Below, piece after piece: positions 1-7,540 of a stretch of DNA of 34,616 nucleotides. How positions within the stretch are numbered: the stretch's first letter is position 1; every line of letters begins with the position of its first letter. The DNA lies in NCBI GenBank assembly GCA_031280825.1, contig JAITGE010000050.1, positions 1 to 34,616 on the forward strand, given 5' to 3'. Both the position numbers and the translations under genes were made by a program. Under the pieces are notes generated by a model that saw only the letters and a program-made list of their open reading frames with translations, had not been told where the DNA came from and made no database searches. Source of the stretch: Oscillospiraceae bacterium (GTDB taxonomy: Bacteria > Bacillota > Clostridia > Oscillospirales > Acutalibacteraceae).

Positions 1-120
1 CTCGCCAAACAGTTCAAGTCCCGCTTGGGCTTAAAAACTTCCATCGCCGGCATACTTCGCCGAAACCTCTTTGATCCCAATTATTTGATCGCTTTCCTGA
101 GTTGCTTTGCTGAAGATTAA
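1..120 (+). CDS. C-terminal end of a repeated gene, possibly a transposase (partial)
   Basis: An open frame runs from the window edge to TAA at 118-120 and gives 39 residues ending in FLSCFAED. The same peptide end, with one substitution (S to G), is encoded on the opposite strand at 34508-34616. Four of the five coding differences between the copies are synonymous, so both copies have been under protein-level selection. I do not recognise the family. A multicopy gene lying at both edges of an assembled piece suggests a mobile-element gene such as a transposase, but that is inference. Only the last 39 residues are visible and no catalytic motif can be assigned. Confidence 0.5.
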   Translation, partial: LAKQFKSRLGLKTSIAGILRRNLFDPNYLIAFLSCFAED

Positions 121-129
121 AATCACGTG
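12..129. repeat. Left copy of a 118-bp inverted repeat
   Basis: Positions 12-129 match the reverse complement of 34499-34616 with 6 mismatches in 118 and no gaps (about 95% identity). The match covers the end of the partial gene and 9 bases past its stop codon, ending at CACGTG. The two copies face inward. The right copy reaches the window edge, so the true repeat is probably longer and extends outside. Confidence 0.9.
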
Positions 130-182
130 TTAGAGGGATAACAGCGTTGGTTCGTTTTTTTGCGAGCTGCGGAAATTTTCAC

Positions 183-211
183 TTGCATTTTTCATCCGCC
201 TGTGGTATACT
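183..211 (+). promoter_or_regulatory. Sigma-A promoter of rpmB
   Basis: TTGCAT (183-188), a 17-nt spacer and TATACT (206-211), with an extended -10 TG at 203-204. It sits about 50 bases upstream of the rpmB start and nothing else lies between them. Confidence 0.8.
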
Positions 212-258
212 CTTGCAAATATGTTTTTATGTTATGGTAAGCAAAGGAGGTGTCCCCT

Positions 259-447
259 ATGGCGAAGTGTGATTATTGCGGCAAGGAAGTGACGTTTGGG
301 ATTCAGGTTTCCCACTCGCACCGCCGTTCCAATCGAACGTGGAAGCCCAATGTGAAGCGCGTGAAAGCGATTGTGCAAGGCTCGCCTAAGCGTGTGCACG
401 CGTGCACACGCTGCCTGCGTTCGGGCAAGGTGCAGCGCGCGGTTTAA
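259..447 (+). CDS. rpmB: 50S ribosomal protein L28 (zinc-binding form)
   Basis: A 62-residue protein of the large ribosomal subunit. It carries the zinc-ribbon (C+) form of L28: C4 and C7 in the CDYC motif near the N-terminus, and C49 and C52 in CTRC near the C-terminus. Between them lie the family's basic stretch and the RTWKPN motif. Start choice: AAAGGAGG at 243-250 lies 8 nt before ATG 259. A GTG at 250 in the same frame overlaps that ribosome binding site and is not used. The gene is monocistronic, with its own promoter upstream and a strong hairpin terminator 11 bases after the stop. The C+ form marks normal zinc supply; zinc-free paralogues lack these cysteines. Identification is secure. 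Confidence 0.97.
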   Translation: MAKCDYCGKEVTFGIQVSHSHRRSNRTWKPNVKRVKAIVQGSPKRVHACTRCLRSGKVQRAV

Positions 448-457
448 GCTGTGCGCA

Positions 458-487
458 AAAACAGACCGTCAGACGACGGTCTGTTTT
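458..487. terminator. Bidirectional terminator between rpmB and the LPDTG gene
   Basis: A perfect 13-bp stem (458-470 with 475-487) closes on the loop AGAC. The outer stem is AAAA on the left and TTTT on the right, so the hairpin ends in a U-tract on either strand. It can stop rpmB (plus) and the convergent gene ending at 503 (minus). Confidence 0.9.
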
Positions 488-502
488 GTTTGCCGGGCTG
501 CC

Positions 503-997
503 TCAGATACGTTCCTTGCGCCCGGCAAACAGCAAGCCTGCGCCGGCAGCGCCCAAAAGCGGCGCAACCGTGAGCAAAACAAGCGGGGATCGCCTGTCGC
601 CGGTATCGGGCAGCGCCGAAGGACGCTCTGCCGTTCCCGCCGAGGTTGGCTCCGCGGGCAGCATGGTCGGTGCCTGCGTACGCGTTTCCGTGGACCCGGC
701 GCTTGTGACCGCGGCGGTCGCGGTTGTGACGTCGGGCTGTTTGTGCCCGGCACTGTAGCCAAGCAGTGCCGCCAAAAAGAGGGAGAGCAGCAGCGCCAGC
801 AGCGCAAGCCCAATCAGCAGCCAGCCCCAAATTGTAAGTCGCCTTTTGCCGCCGCAGGGCGGTTTGCTTTGGCAAGGCACGGTCGGCGGTGCAAAGGCAT
901 CAAAACCAATGCTGCTGTTCACCCCCGGCAGGCTCGCAGCTTCTGCCGCGGGAAGCTCCTGAAAGCAGCCCGCGCTTGTGCGTTCGTTTGAATCCAT
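503..997 (-). CDS. Small LPXTG-type protein with an internal membrane anchor
   Basis: A protein of 164 residues of unknown function. Residues 1-53 are soluble and contain four cysteines in two short groups (C11; C42, C48). Residues 54-80 form a strong hydrophobic helix preceded by KRR. Residues 85-127 form a Thr/Ala/Pro-rich linker. A sortase sorting signal follows: LPDTG at 129-133, a hydrophobic stretch at about 138-158 and the basic tail RKERI. The N-terminal helix lies 50 residues in, unlike a normal signal peptide, so residues 1-53 would stay in the cytoplasm if it acts as a signal anchor. Start choice: AAGAAGGGTG precedes ATG 997 at normal distance; an upstream ATG at 1039 lacks a ribosome binding site. 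It follows the metallophosphoesterase gene on the same strand by 106 bases. No sortase gene is present in the window. Confidence 0.75.
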   Translation of the reverse strand: MDSNERTSAGCFQELPAAEAASLPGVNSSIGFDAFAPPTVPCQSKPPCGGKRRLTIWGWLLIGLALLALLLSLFLAALLGYSAGHKQPDVTTATAAVTSAGSTETRTQAPTMLPAEPTSAGTAERPSALPDTGDRRSPLVLLTVAPLLGAAGAGLLFAGRKERI

Positions 998-1103
998 CGT
1001 GGACACACCCTTCTTTTTCATTGACGAAAAGGGGAGCATCCCAGTTTATGCGCAAAAGCGGGCACGCGCCACATCGCGACGCGCAAGACTGTGAAGCAGG
1101 CTC

Positions 1104-2426
1104 TTAGAGCATGATTTCCACCGTGTCGTCCGGCGAGTCGTCATATATGAGCGCGCCGAGAAAAGCGGGCAAGCCCGCAAAGCCAAGACTCCGCATGGCT
1201 TTTTTGACCGGCGGCACATTCAACCGCCCGGCAATGGCAAGCAGCGCTTTACTGATATCGGTTTCCGCGTTGTATTTTTCTTCTCCGGAATATATGTTGC
1301 GGATCAGCGTAAGCACCAGCTCCTTAAAGGAGTCGCTGCGCACCGCCTTGGGGATCTTATGGCGGCAGCAAAGCAGAACACCCAAGCCGCCCAGGCTCAT
1401 TCGGTTGATCACCCGCCCGCCCCAATGCAGCGGCAGTCTGAGCGACATCGCCTTTTCGTAACGCATGCTCATAGCGCCCGCGTCATGCCGGGCAAAGGCT
1501 TCATAATCCGTATCCAGATGCTCAAAAATATTCCGCAGCCGGGCGTCAAAGTGCGCCGCAGCCGCTTCTCTTTGCGAGACACCGTTGAAGCTTACATCCG
1601 GTACCCGGTGCGTGGTCACGCGCAGCAGCCCCGTTTCCTCCTCCAGCGCAAGCGCGCGGAATTTGTTTGGGAACGGTGCGATCGCTCCGGTATTCACATC
1701 CCAATAAGGATTGCCCTCGGGCGTAACCGTGGGCGCGATATTGTGTATATGCGAATGCCCGGTGAACAGCACGCGCAGCCCGGCGTTGGCCAGGCGGCGG
1801 GTGTTTTCTTCGTAGTTCCCCAGCATATCCCGCTTGGAAATCACGGGGTAAATAGGCGACGGCGGCTGCGAAGGATGATGCGTCATGCCGAAAATCAGCT
1901 GCCCCGCTTGCTTTGCCTTGGAAATCTGCTCCAGCGCCCATTCCATTTGCCCCTCGCTGAAGCCGCAGAAATCGTGCCCGTCGCCGTCGTCGTTCAGGGC
2001 AAGCAAGCGTACCCTGCCGCTCAGCTGCGCGGTATAAGAATTGCGCTCGTATTCGCTGATGGCGTCGGCAAAACCGAATTCATCATAAATCCCGCGCAGC
2101 TCGCTCCGGTATGTGCCGCCCTCCGTGCGCGCTTCAAAGGGCGGCAAGCCTTCCGGCATAGACCGGATATCGCCCAAGCCATAATCGTGCGTGGCGGTGA
2201 TGACATATACGCGCTTGCCCGCCGCCCGGACGCGCCGCAGCCGCTCGCGCATGGCGCGGTGCTCCGCAACCAGCCCGCCGCCGGTGAGATCGCCGGAAAT
2301 CAGCAGGATCGGACAATCCTTCGCTTGCACGAACGCTTCCAGCGCGGCGTCCAGCAGCCTGACGGGCATCTCCGGGTCGTCGCCCAAGCGCAGATGCGTG
2401 TCGGTAAAATGCCAAAGCTTTAACAC
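1104..2426 (-). CDS. Calcineurin-like metallophosphoesterase with C-terminal extension
   Basis: A protein of 440 residues. The binuclear-metal core is complete and in order: TDTH near the N-terminus, SGDLTG, THD in the position of the usual GNHD, MTHHP, and GHSHIH. Substrates of this superfamily range from phosphomonoesters to nucleotides and cannot be told from motifs. After the core (about residue 270) come roughly 170 residues with no motif I recognise. No signal peptide is seen, so it is probably cytoplasmic. Start choice: GTG 2426 follows GGAAGGG and gives an N-terminus directly before the first metal motif; the frame stays open further upstream but runs into the divergent promoters. Transcription probably starts at the overlapping minus-strand promoter 2460-2488. 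Confidence 0.85.
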   Translation of the reverse strand: MLKLWHFTDTHLRLGDDPEMPVRLLDAALEAFVQAKDCPILLISGDLTGGGLVAEHRAMRERLRRVRAAGKRVYVITATHDYGLGDIRSMPEGLPPFEARTEGGTYRSELRGIYDEFGFADAISEYERNSYTAQLSGRVRLLALNDDGDGHDFCGFSEGQMEWALEQISKAKQAGQLIFGMTHHPSQPPSPIYPVISKRDMLGNYEENTRRLANAGLRVLFTGHSHIHNIAPTVTPEGNPYWDVNTGAIAPFPNKFRALALEEETGLLRVTTHRVPDVSFNGVSQREAAAAHFDARLRNIFEHLDTDYEAFARHDAGAMSMRYEKAMSLRLPLHWGGRVINRMSLGGLGVLLCCRHKIPKAVRSDSFKELVLTLIRNIYSGEEKYNAETDISKALLAIAGRLNVPPVKKAMRSLGFAGLPAFLGALIYDDSPDDTVEIML

Positions 2427-2445
2427 GAAAACCGCCGCCCTTCCG

Positions 2446-2474
2446 TTGACAAAGTCACCTGTATATGGTACACT
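2446..2474 (+). promoter_or_regulatory. Sigma-A promoter of the isochorismatase-like gene
   Basis: TTGACA (2446-2451), 17 nt and TACACT (2469-2474), with extended -10 TG at 2466-2467. It is oriented toward the gene starting at 2513. Confidence 0.85.
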
Positions 2475-2488
2475 CCTGTAGCAATGAA
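2460..2488 (-). promoter_or_regulatory. Probable promoter of the divergent metallophosphoesterase gene
   Basis: On the minus strand, TTCATT (2483-2488), a 17-nt spacer and TATACA (2460-2465). It is interleaved with the plus-strand promoter, so the two genes probably compete for polymerase. The -35 box is weak. Confidence 0.5.
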
Positions 2489-2512
2489 CATAATGAAAGA
2501 GGGATGCACACG

Positions 2513-3256
2513 ATGCAATATGAACTGAACCTGCGGACGCAAAAGCTTGGCTACAGCGATGGGATGCGTGAATGGCAGCCCAGCTATGAAAATGTCCTGC
2601 ACCAGCCGGAGGAGCTGGCGATTGTTGTGGTGGATATGTGGAACCGCCACTGGTGCACCGCCGCAACCCGCCGCGCGGGCGAAATGGCGCCGCGCATCGA
2701 CGCGCTTTTACGCAACGCACGCAGCAATGGCGTGTTGATTCTTCACGCGCCTTCGGATTGTATGCCGTTTTACGCCGAGCACCCCGCGCGCTTGCGCGCC
2801 CTTTCCCTGCCGGCGCTGGATGTGCCGAAGCTGGTGCAGCTCCCCGACGCCCCCCAGCCGGTAAACGCCGGCGACGGCGGAAGCGACAGCGAGCAGGATG
2901 AATTTTTGCCCAACACAGGGGTATGGCACCGCCAAAACGAAGCGATTTTTATTGACCCGGAGCGTGACCTCATCACCGATGACGGGCGCTGTGCCTACGC
3001 GCACTTTGCGGCAAACGGCATCAAGCGCGTGCTGTATGTCGGCGTGCACACCAATATGTGCGTCCTGCACCGCACGTTCGCCATCAAAGCCATGCGCGGC
3101 GCGGGGCTGCAAACCGCGCTGGTGCGCGACCTCACGGACGCGATGTACAACCCCGCCCAGCCGCCCTATGTCAGCCACGCGGAGGGCACGCGCTTGGTCA
3201 TTGAATATATTGAAAAATTCTTTAGCCCAACGGTTTTAAGCGCAGAGCTGCTTTGA
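2513..3256 (+). CDS. Isochorismatase-family cysteine hydrolase
   Basis: A protein of 247 residues of the isochorismatase/nicotinamidase fold. The catalytic aspartate is visible in VVVDMWNRHWC (about residue 40). The nucleophilic cysteine is in GVHTNMCVLHR (about residue 185), where the family has its conserved turn and Cys. Members hydrolyse isochorismate, nicotinamide, N-carbamoyl compounds or related amides, and the substrate cannot be read from these motifs. An acidic, Gly/Ser-rich insertion (GDGGSDSEQDE) lies at about residues 122-132. Start choice: AAAGAGGG lies 9 nt before ATG 2513; the in-frame ATG at 2504 is too close to it. The gene has its own promoter and converges on the PRPP synthetase gene with only 9 bases between stops and no evident terminator. 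Confidence 0.88.
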   Translation: MQYELNLRTQKLGYSDGMREWQPSYENVLHQPEELAIVVVDMWNRHWCTAATRRAGEMAPRIDALLRNARSNGVLILHAPSDCMPFYAEHPARLRALSLPALDVPKLVQLPDAPQPVNAGDGGSDSEQDEFLPNTGVWHRQNEAIFIDPERDLITDDGRCAYAHFAANGIKRVLYVGVHTNMCVLHRTFAIKAMRGAGLQTALVRDLTDAMYNPAQPPYVSHAEGTRLVIEYIEKFFSPTVLSAELL

Positions 3257-3265
3257 GCGCCCCCG

Positions 3266-4447
3266 TCAGCCGAGCCGGTAGCCCTTTTCGATCAGCAGGT
3301 GCTGGATGCGGTCGCGCGGGGTAAGAACCCCGCTCAGGGACATGTCATGGTTGATGGTGTCAATAATATACGAAATATACTTAGACATGTTTACACTCAC
3401 GTGCCAGGGCTTTTCGCGCAGCTCCGGCGGGGTGTAAACCATGTTGCCGGTGAAGATCTTATCAAAAATGCCCGCGTTATAAGCGGCGTCGATGTGCGCG
3501 AAGCCCGCGCTGAACAGACCGAAGGCAATGCAGAAAAACACCCGCTCCGCGCCCAGCTCCTTCAGACGCGTAGCGACGTCCAGCACGGAATCGCCTGAAG
3601 AGATCATGTCGTCCACGACGATGACATCCTTGCCGGCGACGTTGTCGCCCAAAAATTCATGCGCGATAATGGGGTTGCGTCCCCCTTTGATGACCGAATA
3701 GTCGCGGCGTTTGTAGAACATGCCCAAATCAACACCCAGCATGTTGGAATAGAAAATGCTCCGTGCCATCCCGCCCTCATCGGGCGATATAACCATCAGG
3801 TGATCCTTGTGTATGTTCAGATCCGGCACGGTGTTCGTCAGCGCTTTGATCATTTGATAGGTGCAGGGGACATTTTCGAACCCGCAGTGCGGGATCGCGT
3901 TTTGCACGCGGGCGTCGTGCGCGTCAAAGGTGATGATGTTCTTCACGCCCAGCCGCTCCAGCTCCTGCAGCGCCATGGCGCAATCCAGCGATTCGCGCCC
4001 CGAGCGGCGGTGCTGGCGACCTTCATAAAGCATCGGCATAATGACGGTCAGGCGGCGCTCTTTGCCTCCGGCGGCGCTGATGGCACGCTTTAGGTTTGCA
4101 AAGTGCTCGTCCGGGCTGGTGGGGAACCTTTTGCCGTACATTTCATATTCCACACCGTAATTGAAGCAGTCGCAGAGCAAAAACAGATCGTAGCCGCGCA
4201 CCGAATGACCGATCATCGCCTTGCCTTCCCCGGTGCCAAAGCGCGGAAAGCTGCAATCGATAATGTAGCTGTCCTTCACATAACGGTGCAGGATGTCGTC
4301 CTCCGGAAGCTTGGCGGCATATTCGCGCCGCCATTGCACAATATAATCATCAATGCGCCCGGCCAGCGCTTCCGTCCCGGGCAGCGGCAGTATGCCCAGC
4401 TGCCCAAAGGGCACCGCATTCTGATAATCTCCCGCAAGCTCCGCCAT
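3266..4447 (-). CDS. prs: Ribose-phosphate pyrophosphokinase (PRPP synthetase), long clostridial form
   Basis: Makes 5-phosphoribosyl diphosphate from ribose 5-phosphate and ATP, feeding purine, pyrimidine, NAD, His and Trp synthesis in the cytoplasm. At 393 residues it is longer than the usual 310-320. The PRPP-binding loop is VIVVDDMISSGDS (canonical VDDMxDTGG), preceded by a domain matching the family in ITFDAHD and in SPDEGGMARS. The flexible-loop position is YKRRDYS. The extra residues lie mainly before residue 75 and at the C-terminus, which keeps a conserved-looking SKYISYIIDTINHD segment. Start choice: AAAGGCGG precedes ATG 4447; an upstream in-frame ATG at 4489 lacks a ribosome binding site. 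I saw no clear promoter just upstream; it may be read from the phosphoesterase gene 129 bases away. Confidence 0.88.
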   Translation of the reverse strand: MAELAGDYQNAVPFGQLGILPLPGTEALAGRIDDYIVQWRREYAAKLPEDDILHRYVKDSYIIDCSFPRFGTGEGKAMIGHSVRGYDLFLLCDCFNYGVEYEMYGKRFPTSPDEHFANLKRAISAAGGKERRLTVIMPMLYEGRQHRRSGRESLDCAMALQELERLGVKNIITFDAHDARVQNAIPHCGFENVPCTYQMIKALTNTVPDLNIHKDHLMVISPDEGGMARSIFYSNMLGVDLGMFYKRRDYSVIKGGRNPIIAHEFLGDNVAGKDVIVVDDMISSGDSVLDVATRLKELGAERVFFCIAFGLFSAGFAHIDAAYNAGIFDKIFTGNMVYTPPELREKPWHVSVNMSKYISYIIDTINHDMSLSGVLTPRDRIQHLLIEKGYRLG

Positions 4448-4505
4448 GCTGTTTGATCCGCCTTTCATCCGTGTTTGGTTTGTTTCCATTGCAAAATTTG
4501 TGATT

Positions 4506-4521
4506 CCACAAAATATTGTGG
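4506..4521. promoter_or_regulatory. 16-bp dyad, possible operator
   Basis: CCACAA (4506-4511), AATA and TTGTGG (4516-4521) form a perfect inverted repeat with a 4-nt centre. It lies between the prs start and the plus-strand promoter at 4530. No regulator can be named. Confidence 0.4.
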
Positions 4522-4529
4522 CGCGATGC

Positions 4530-4558
4530 TTGACATTGCGTATAGGTTGTGGTAGTAT
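4530..4558 (+). promoter_or_regulatory. Near-consensus promoter with no sense gene downstream
   Basis: TTGACA (4530-4535), 17 nt and TAGTAT (4553-4558). Transcription would begin near 4565 and run antisense into the metallophosphoesterase gene 4577-5254. No plus-strand reading frame with a ribosome binding site follows, so an antisense or non-coding RNA is the likely product if the promoter is active. Confidence 0.6.
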
Positions 4559-4576
4559 GAGAGTGTATCGGCGGCG

Positions 4577-5254
4577 CTATTCCGCCCGCACAATTTTGCG
4601 GAAGACCGAAACGTGCGTGCTGGCAATGATCTTGTCAATGTGCATGGAGCCGAAAAACCAGCGGCGGAAGGTGCAGCACTTGCCCAGTTCCTCCAGATAG
4701 GTGTTCAGCCCGGTCGGCTCCGTGCCCTGGCTTTGGTTTTTGAGCTGGAGGAAGCCCTTGATGCGCAGCGGCGGTTCGTGCGTGGCGATGTAATCCACCT
4801 TGCCGCCCGCCGCCTCCAGCGAAGCCGCCGCCTGCTCCAGCTCCTCGCGGGAGGGCAGCTCACGGCGCATCCGCGCTTCGTCGCCGCTGCGGAAGTCGTC
4901 GTCCGGGCTGATGCCGCCGCCCATGGTGAAGAGCGTCTTGCCGCCGATCGTATAGATCTGCCCGCGCATGAGGTGCAGCAGCTTGCCGCTGATTTGGTGC
5001 GCGTGGCCGCCGTTCCATTCCACGACCGGGTATTGACCCAGCAACGCAAAGTTCTCATGCGCCCCGTCGACGAAGCAGAGGTTGTATTTTAACCTGCCAA
5101 GCTTTTTCAGCAGAGCCTTTTCGGTTTTTGAACCGTCCCACACAAAGCCGAAATCCCCGCAAACCACAAGGGTGTCGTCTTTTTTGAGAGGTCGGGCTTC
5201 GGCGTCGTGAAACCGCGACGGGTCGCCGTGGGTGTCGCCGGTGAAATAGAGCAT
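4577..5254 (-). CDS. Metallophosphoesterase with an altered last metal motif
   Basis: A calcineurin-like phosphoesterase of 225 residues. Motifs in order: GDTHGD at residues 6-11, GDFGFVWD at about 33-40, GAHEN in place of the usual GNHE, ATHEPP at about 157-162, and GSMHID near residue 202. The last motif is normally GHxH; here the first His is replaced by Ser, which removes one expected metal ligand. Related Firmicutes proteins usually keep GHYH. The enzyme may therefore bind one metal only or be weakened. No signal peptide, so cytoplasmic. Start: GGAGG ends 10 nt before ATG 5254. It is divergent from the DD-carboxypeptidase gene across 66 bases. A possible minus-strand promoter with -10 TATGAT at 5292-5297 lies there. 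Confidence 0.85.
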   Translation of the reverse strand: MLYFTGDTHGDPSRFHDAEARPLKKDDTLVVCGDFGFVWDGSKTEKALLKKLGRLKYNLCFVDGAHENFALLGQYPVVEWNGGHAHQISGKLLHLMRGQIYTIGGKTLFTMGGGISPDDDFRSGDEARMRRELPSREELEQAAASLEAAGGKVDYIATHEPPLRIKGFLQLKNQSQGTEPTGLNTYLEELGKCCTFRRWFFGSMHIDKIIASTHVSVFRKIVRAE

Positions 5255-5320
5255 CAGTCGTCAACCTCCGAGCAATCACATTCCGTTGATTATCATACTA
5301 CATTTCAGGTGGTTTTGTCT

Positions 5321-6742
5321 ATGGGTATCGCAAGAAAATTTTTGCGCGGCGTTTTTCCGCTGCTGCTTGCCGCGGCGCTTGCGCTTGGCGCGGCGCTCCC
5401 GGCGGGCGCGGAATTCAATTCGCTGCTGCGCGAGGTTCCGGGGCTGACGGGTAAATCCGAAATCCTGCTGCTGCTTTCGCAGGATGACGGAAGTGTCATC
5501 TTCAGCCAAAACGAACACCTGCAGACCGCGCCCGCTTCCCTGACAAAGCTCGCAACGGCGATCCTTGTGCTCGAAAACTGCGCGGACGTAGAAGCGCCCG
5601 TCACTATTCGGCGGGAAATTTTCGATACCTACGACGCCGCCAACAGCTCCAACGCGGGGCTTTTGGCAGGGGAAACCGTCAGCGTGAAGGATTTGCTCTA
5701 TTGCCTGCTCATCCCCAGTGCGAACGAAGCGGCGCAGGCGCTGGCGGATTATATCGGCGGGCAAAACCAAACGGACGGAACGGCGAAGGAAAACGTCGCG
5801 CGTTTCATCGCGATGATGAACGAATTTGCCGCCCGCGTCGGGCTGGAGAACACACAGTTTAAAAATGCGCACGGGCTGGATGAGCCGGGGCATTACACCA
5901 CGGCGGCGGACGTCGCGAAAATCCTGCAATATGCCCTGCACCCGGATTTTGCGGGCAACCGGCTGTTTGAAGCCATTTGCGCAACGCGCGAATACCGACT
6001 GCCCGCGACCAACAAGCACCCGGCGCGCAATGTTTACAGCACAAACCACATGATCAACCCGGCGCGCAAGGAATACTACGTCAAGGGCTGCACGGGCATC
6101 AAAACGGGGCACACTTCACAGGCGGGGCAATGCCTTACCTCCAAAGCGGCGAGGGATGGGCTGACGTATATCTGCATCGTGATGCGAGGGCAAATCGCGC
6201 CCCTCGAAAAAGGCGGCATTGATTATAACACCGCCATATATGATTCCAAGTGTCTGCTGGAGTGGTGCTTCAAGTATATTCGCTACCGCCGCGTGGTGGC
6301 GCAGGATACCATCGTGGGTGAGCTGCCTGTGGCGCTTGCGCGGGATACCGACCACGTGCAGCTGGTGCCGAAGGCGTCGCTTTCCGCCCTCGTTCCGGAG
6401 GGCGTGGGCAGCGGCAGCGTTCTGGTGGAGCTGCTGCCCGAAACGCTGGCGCAGGCGCTGGTCGCCCCGGTGAAGGAGGGCGCGGCGCTGGGGCAGGCGC
6501 GCGTGCTTTATGCGGGGCAGGAATTCGCGCGTATCGAGCTGGTTGCGGCAGAGGGAGTGCAACGCAGCGCGTCGCTCTATTTGTTTTCGCTTGCCAAGCG
6601 GGCGCTGGGTAACAAGATCACGCATTTGCTGCTGCTGGCGATTCTTCTGGTAGCTTCGGTGTATCTGGCGGCGCTTCTGCTCCGTGCCCGCAAAAAGCGG
6701 CAGGAAAAACGGCTGCGCGTGGTCGCCGCCCCCAAAAAATAA
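5321..6742 (+). CDS. D-alanyl-D-alanine carboxypeptidase (DacF/PBP5 type, peptidase S11)
   Basis: Trims the terminal D-Ala from peptidoglycan stem peptides outside the membrane. The protein has 473 residues. Residues 1-30 are a signal peptide (basic start, hydrophobic core, ALPAGA). All three active-site motifs are present: S73-L-T-K76, S133-A-N135 and K261-T262-G263. A second, beta-rich domain follows (about 345-425). A hydrophobic helix with a strongly basic tail (RARKKRQEKR) at about 433-465 serves as the C-terminal membrane anchor; it is a true transmembrane helix rather than the amphipathic anchor of E. coli PBP5. Start choice: AGGTGG 8 nt before ATG 5321 gives the signal peptide directly. 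The next gene begins 21 bases later, so co-transcription is likely. Confidence 0.95.
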   Translation: MGIARKFLRGVFPLLLAAALALGAALPAGAEFNSLLREVPGLTGKSEILLLLSQDDGSVIFSQNEHLQTAPASLTKLATAILVLENCADVEAPVTIRREIFDTYDAANSSNAGLLAGETVSVKDLLYCLLIPSANEAAQALADYIGGQNQTDGTAKENVARFIAMMNEFAARVGLENTQFKNAHGLDEPGHYTTAADVAKILQYALHPDFAGNRLFEAICATREYRLPATNKHPARNVYSTNHMINPARKEYYVKGCTGIKTGHTSQAGQCLTSKAARDGLTYICIVMRGQIAPLEKGGIDYNTAIYDSKCLLEWCFKYIRYRRVVAQDTIVGELPVALARDTDHVQLVPKASLSALVPEGVGSGSVLVELLPETLAQALVAPVKEGAALGQARVLYAGQEFARIELVAAEGVQRSASLYLFSLAKRALGNKITHLLLLAILLVASVYLAALLLRARKKRQEKRLRVVAAPKK

Positions 6743-6763
6743 AACCGGATTGGATGTGAGGTT

Positions 6764-7507
6764 ATGGAAAATTACGAGCTGCTTTCCCGCCGCCCAAACA
6801 AGGCGCTTTACCGCAACGGCGGCGAAGCCGTCAAGATTTTTGCCCCGGAATGGCCGGTCGCCAACGTGCTCAACGAGGCGCTGCTGCAGGCGCGGGTGGA
6901 GGAGGCGGGGCTGCCCGTCCCAAAGCTGCATGAGGTGAAAAAAATCGACGGGCAGTGGGCGATTCTTTCGGAATTCATTGCCGGGCTGACCTTTGCCGAG
7001 CGCCTTGCCGCCGCGCCGTCAGCACGCGAAGCGTTGCTGACGGAATTCGTCGCCCTGCAAATGGCGGTGCACGGCAAACGCGCCCCGCACCTGCCCGCGC
7101 AGCGGGATAAGCTCCAGCGCAAAATCAGCCAAAGCGGGCTGGACGCCACCACGCGCTATGAGCTGCATGTGCGGCTGGCCGCTATGCCTGTGCACGAAAA
7201 AATCTGCCATGGGGATTTCGTGCCCTCCAACGTGATCTTGCGCAGCGGCGGCAGCGAAGCCTGTATCATTGATTGGGCGCACGCCAGCCGCGGCAACGCC
7301 GCAGCCGACGCCGCCGCAAGCTGTCTTGCGTTGCGAAAGGCGGGCGAAACGGATACCGTGGAGACATATTTGCGGCTCTACTGCGAGCAGAGCGACACGG
7401 CGCGGCAATATGTTGAAAAATGGCTGCCGATTGTCGCCGGCGCGGCGCTGGCGACCGCCAAGCCGGAGGAGCGGGCGTTCTACGCGGCATATTGCGCGCT
7501 GCGTTGA
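6764..7507 (+). CDS. APH/choline-kinase-family phosphotransferase
   Basis: A protein of 247 residues with the fold of aminoglycoside phosphotransferases and small-molecule kinases. Visible motifs: the ATP-binding lysine K24 in AVKIF, a partner glutamate at E38, the catalytic loop HGDFVPSN (H149 to N156, with D151 and N156), and the metal-binding IIDWAHA (D170). The substrate is unknown. Most chromosomal members of this kind act on sugars, choline or other metabolites rather than on antibiotics, so a resistance role should not be assumed. It lies between the DD-carboxypeptidase gene (21 bases before) and pflB (33 bases after) on the same strand, probably in one transcript. The purine-rich GTGAGG is only 2-3 bases from the ATG, an unusually short spacing. 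Confidence 0.82.
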   Translation: MENYELLSRRPNKALYRNGGEAVKIFAPEWPVANVLNEALLQARVEEAGLPVPKLHEVKKIDGQWAILSEFIAGLTFAERLAAAPSAREALLTEFVALQMAVHGKRAPHLPAQRDKLQRKISQSGLDATTRYELHVRLAAMPVHEKICHGDFVPSNVILRSGGSEACIIDWAHASRGNAAADAAASCLALRKAGETDTVETYLRLYCEQSDTARQYVEKWLPIVAGAALATAKPEERAFYAAYCALR

Positions 7508-7540
7508 CACACAGGAATGAACCAAAAGAAAGGCAAAGCT

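Noticed and set aside
6764-7507. Antibiotic resistance by an aminoglycoside phosphotransferase
   Set aside because: Only general kinase motifs are shared with the resistance enzymes, and the gene sits among housekeeping genes.
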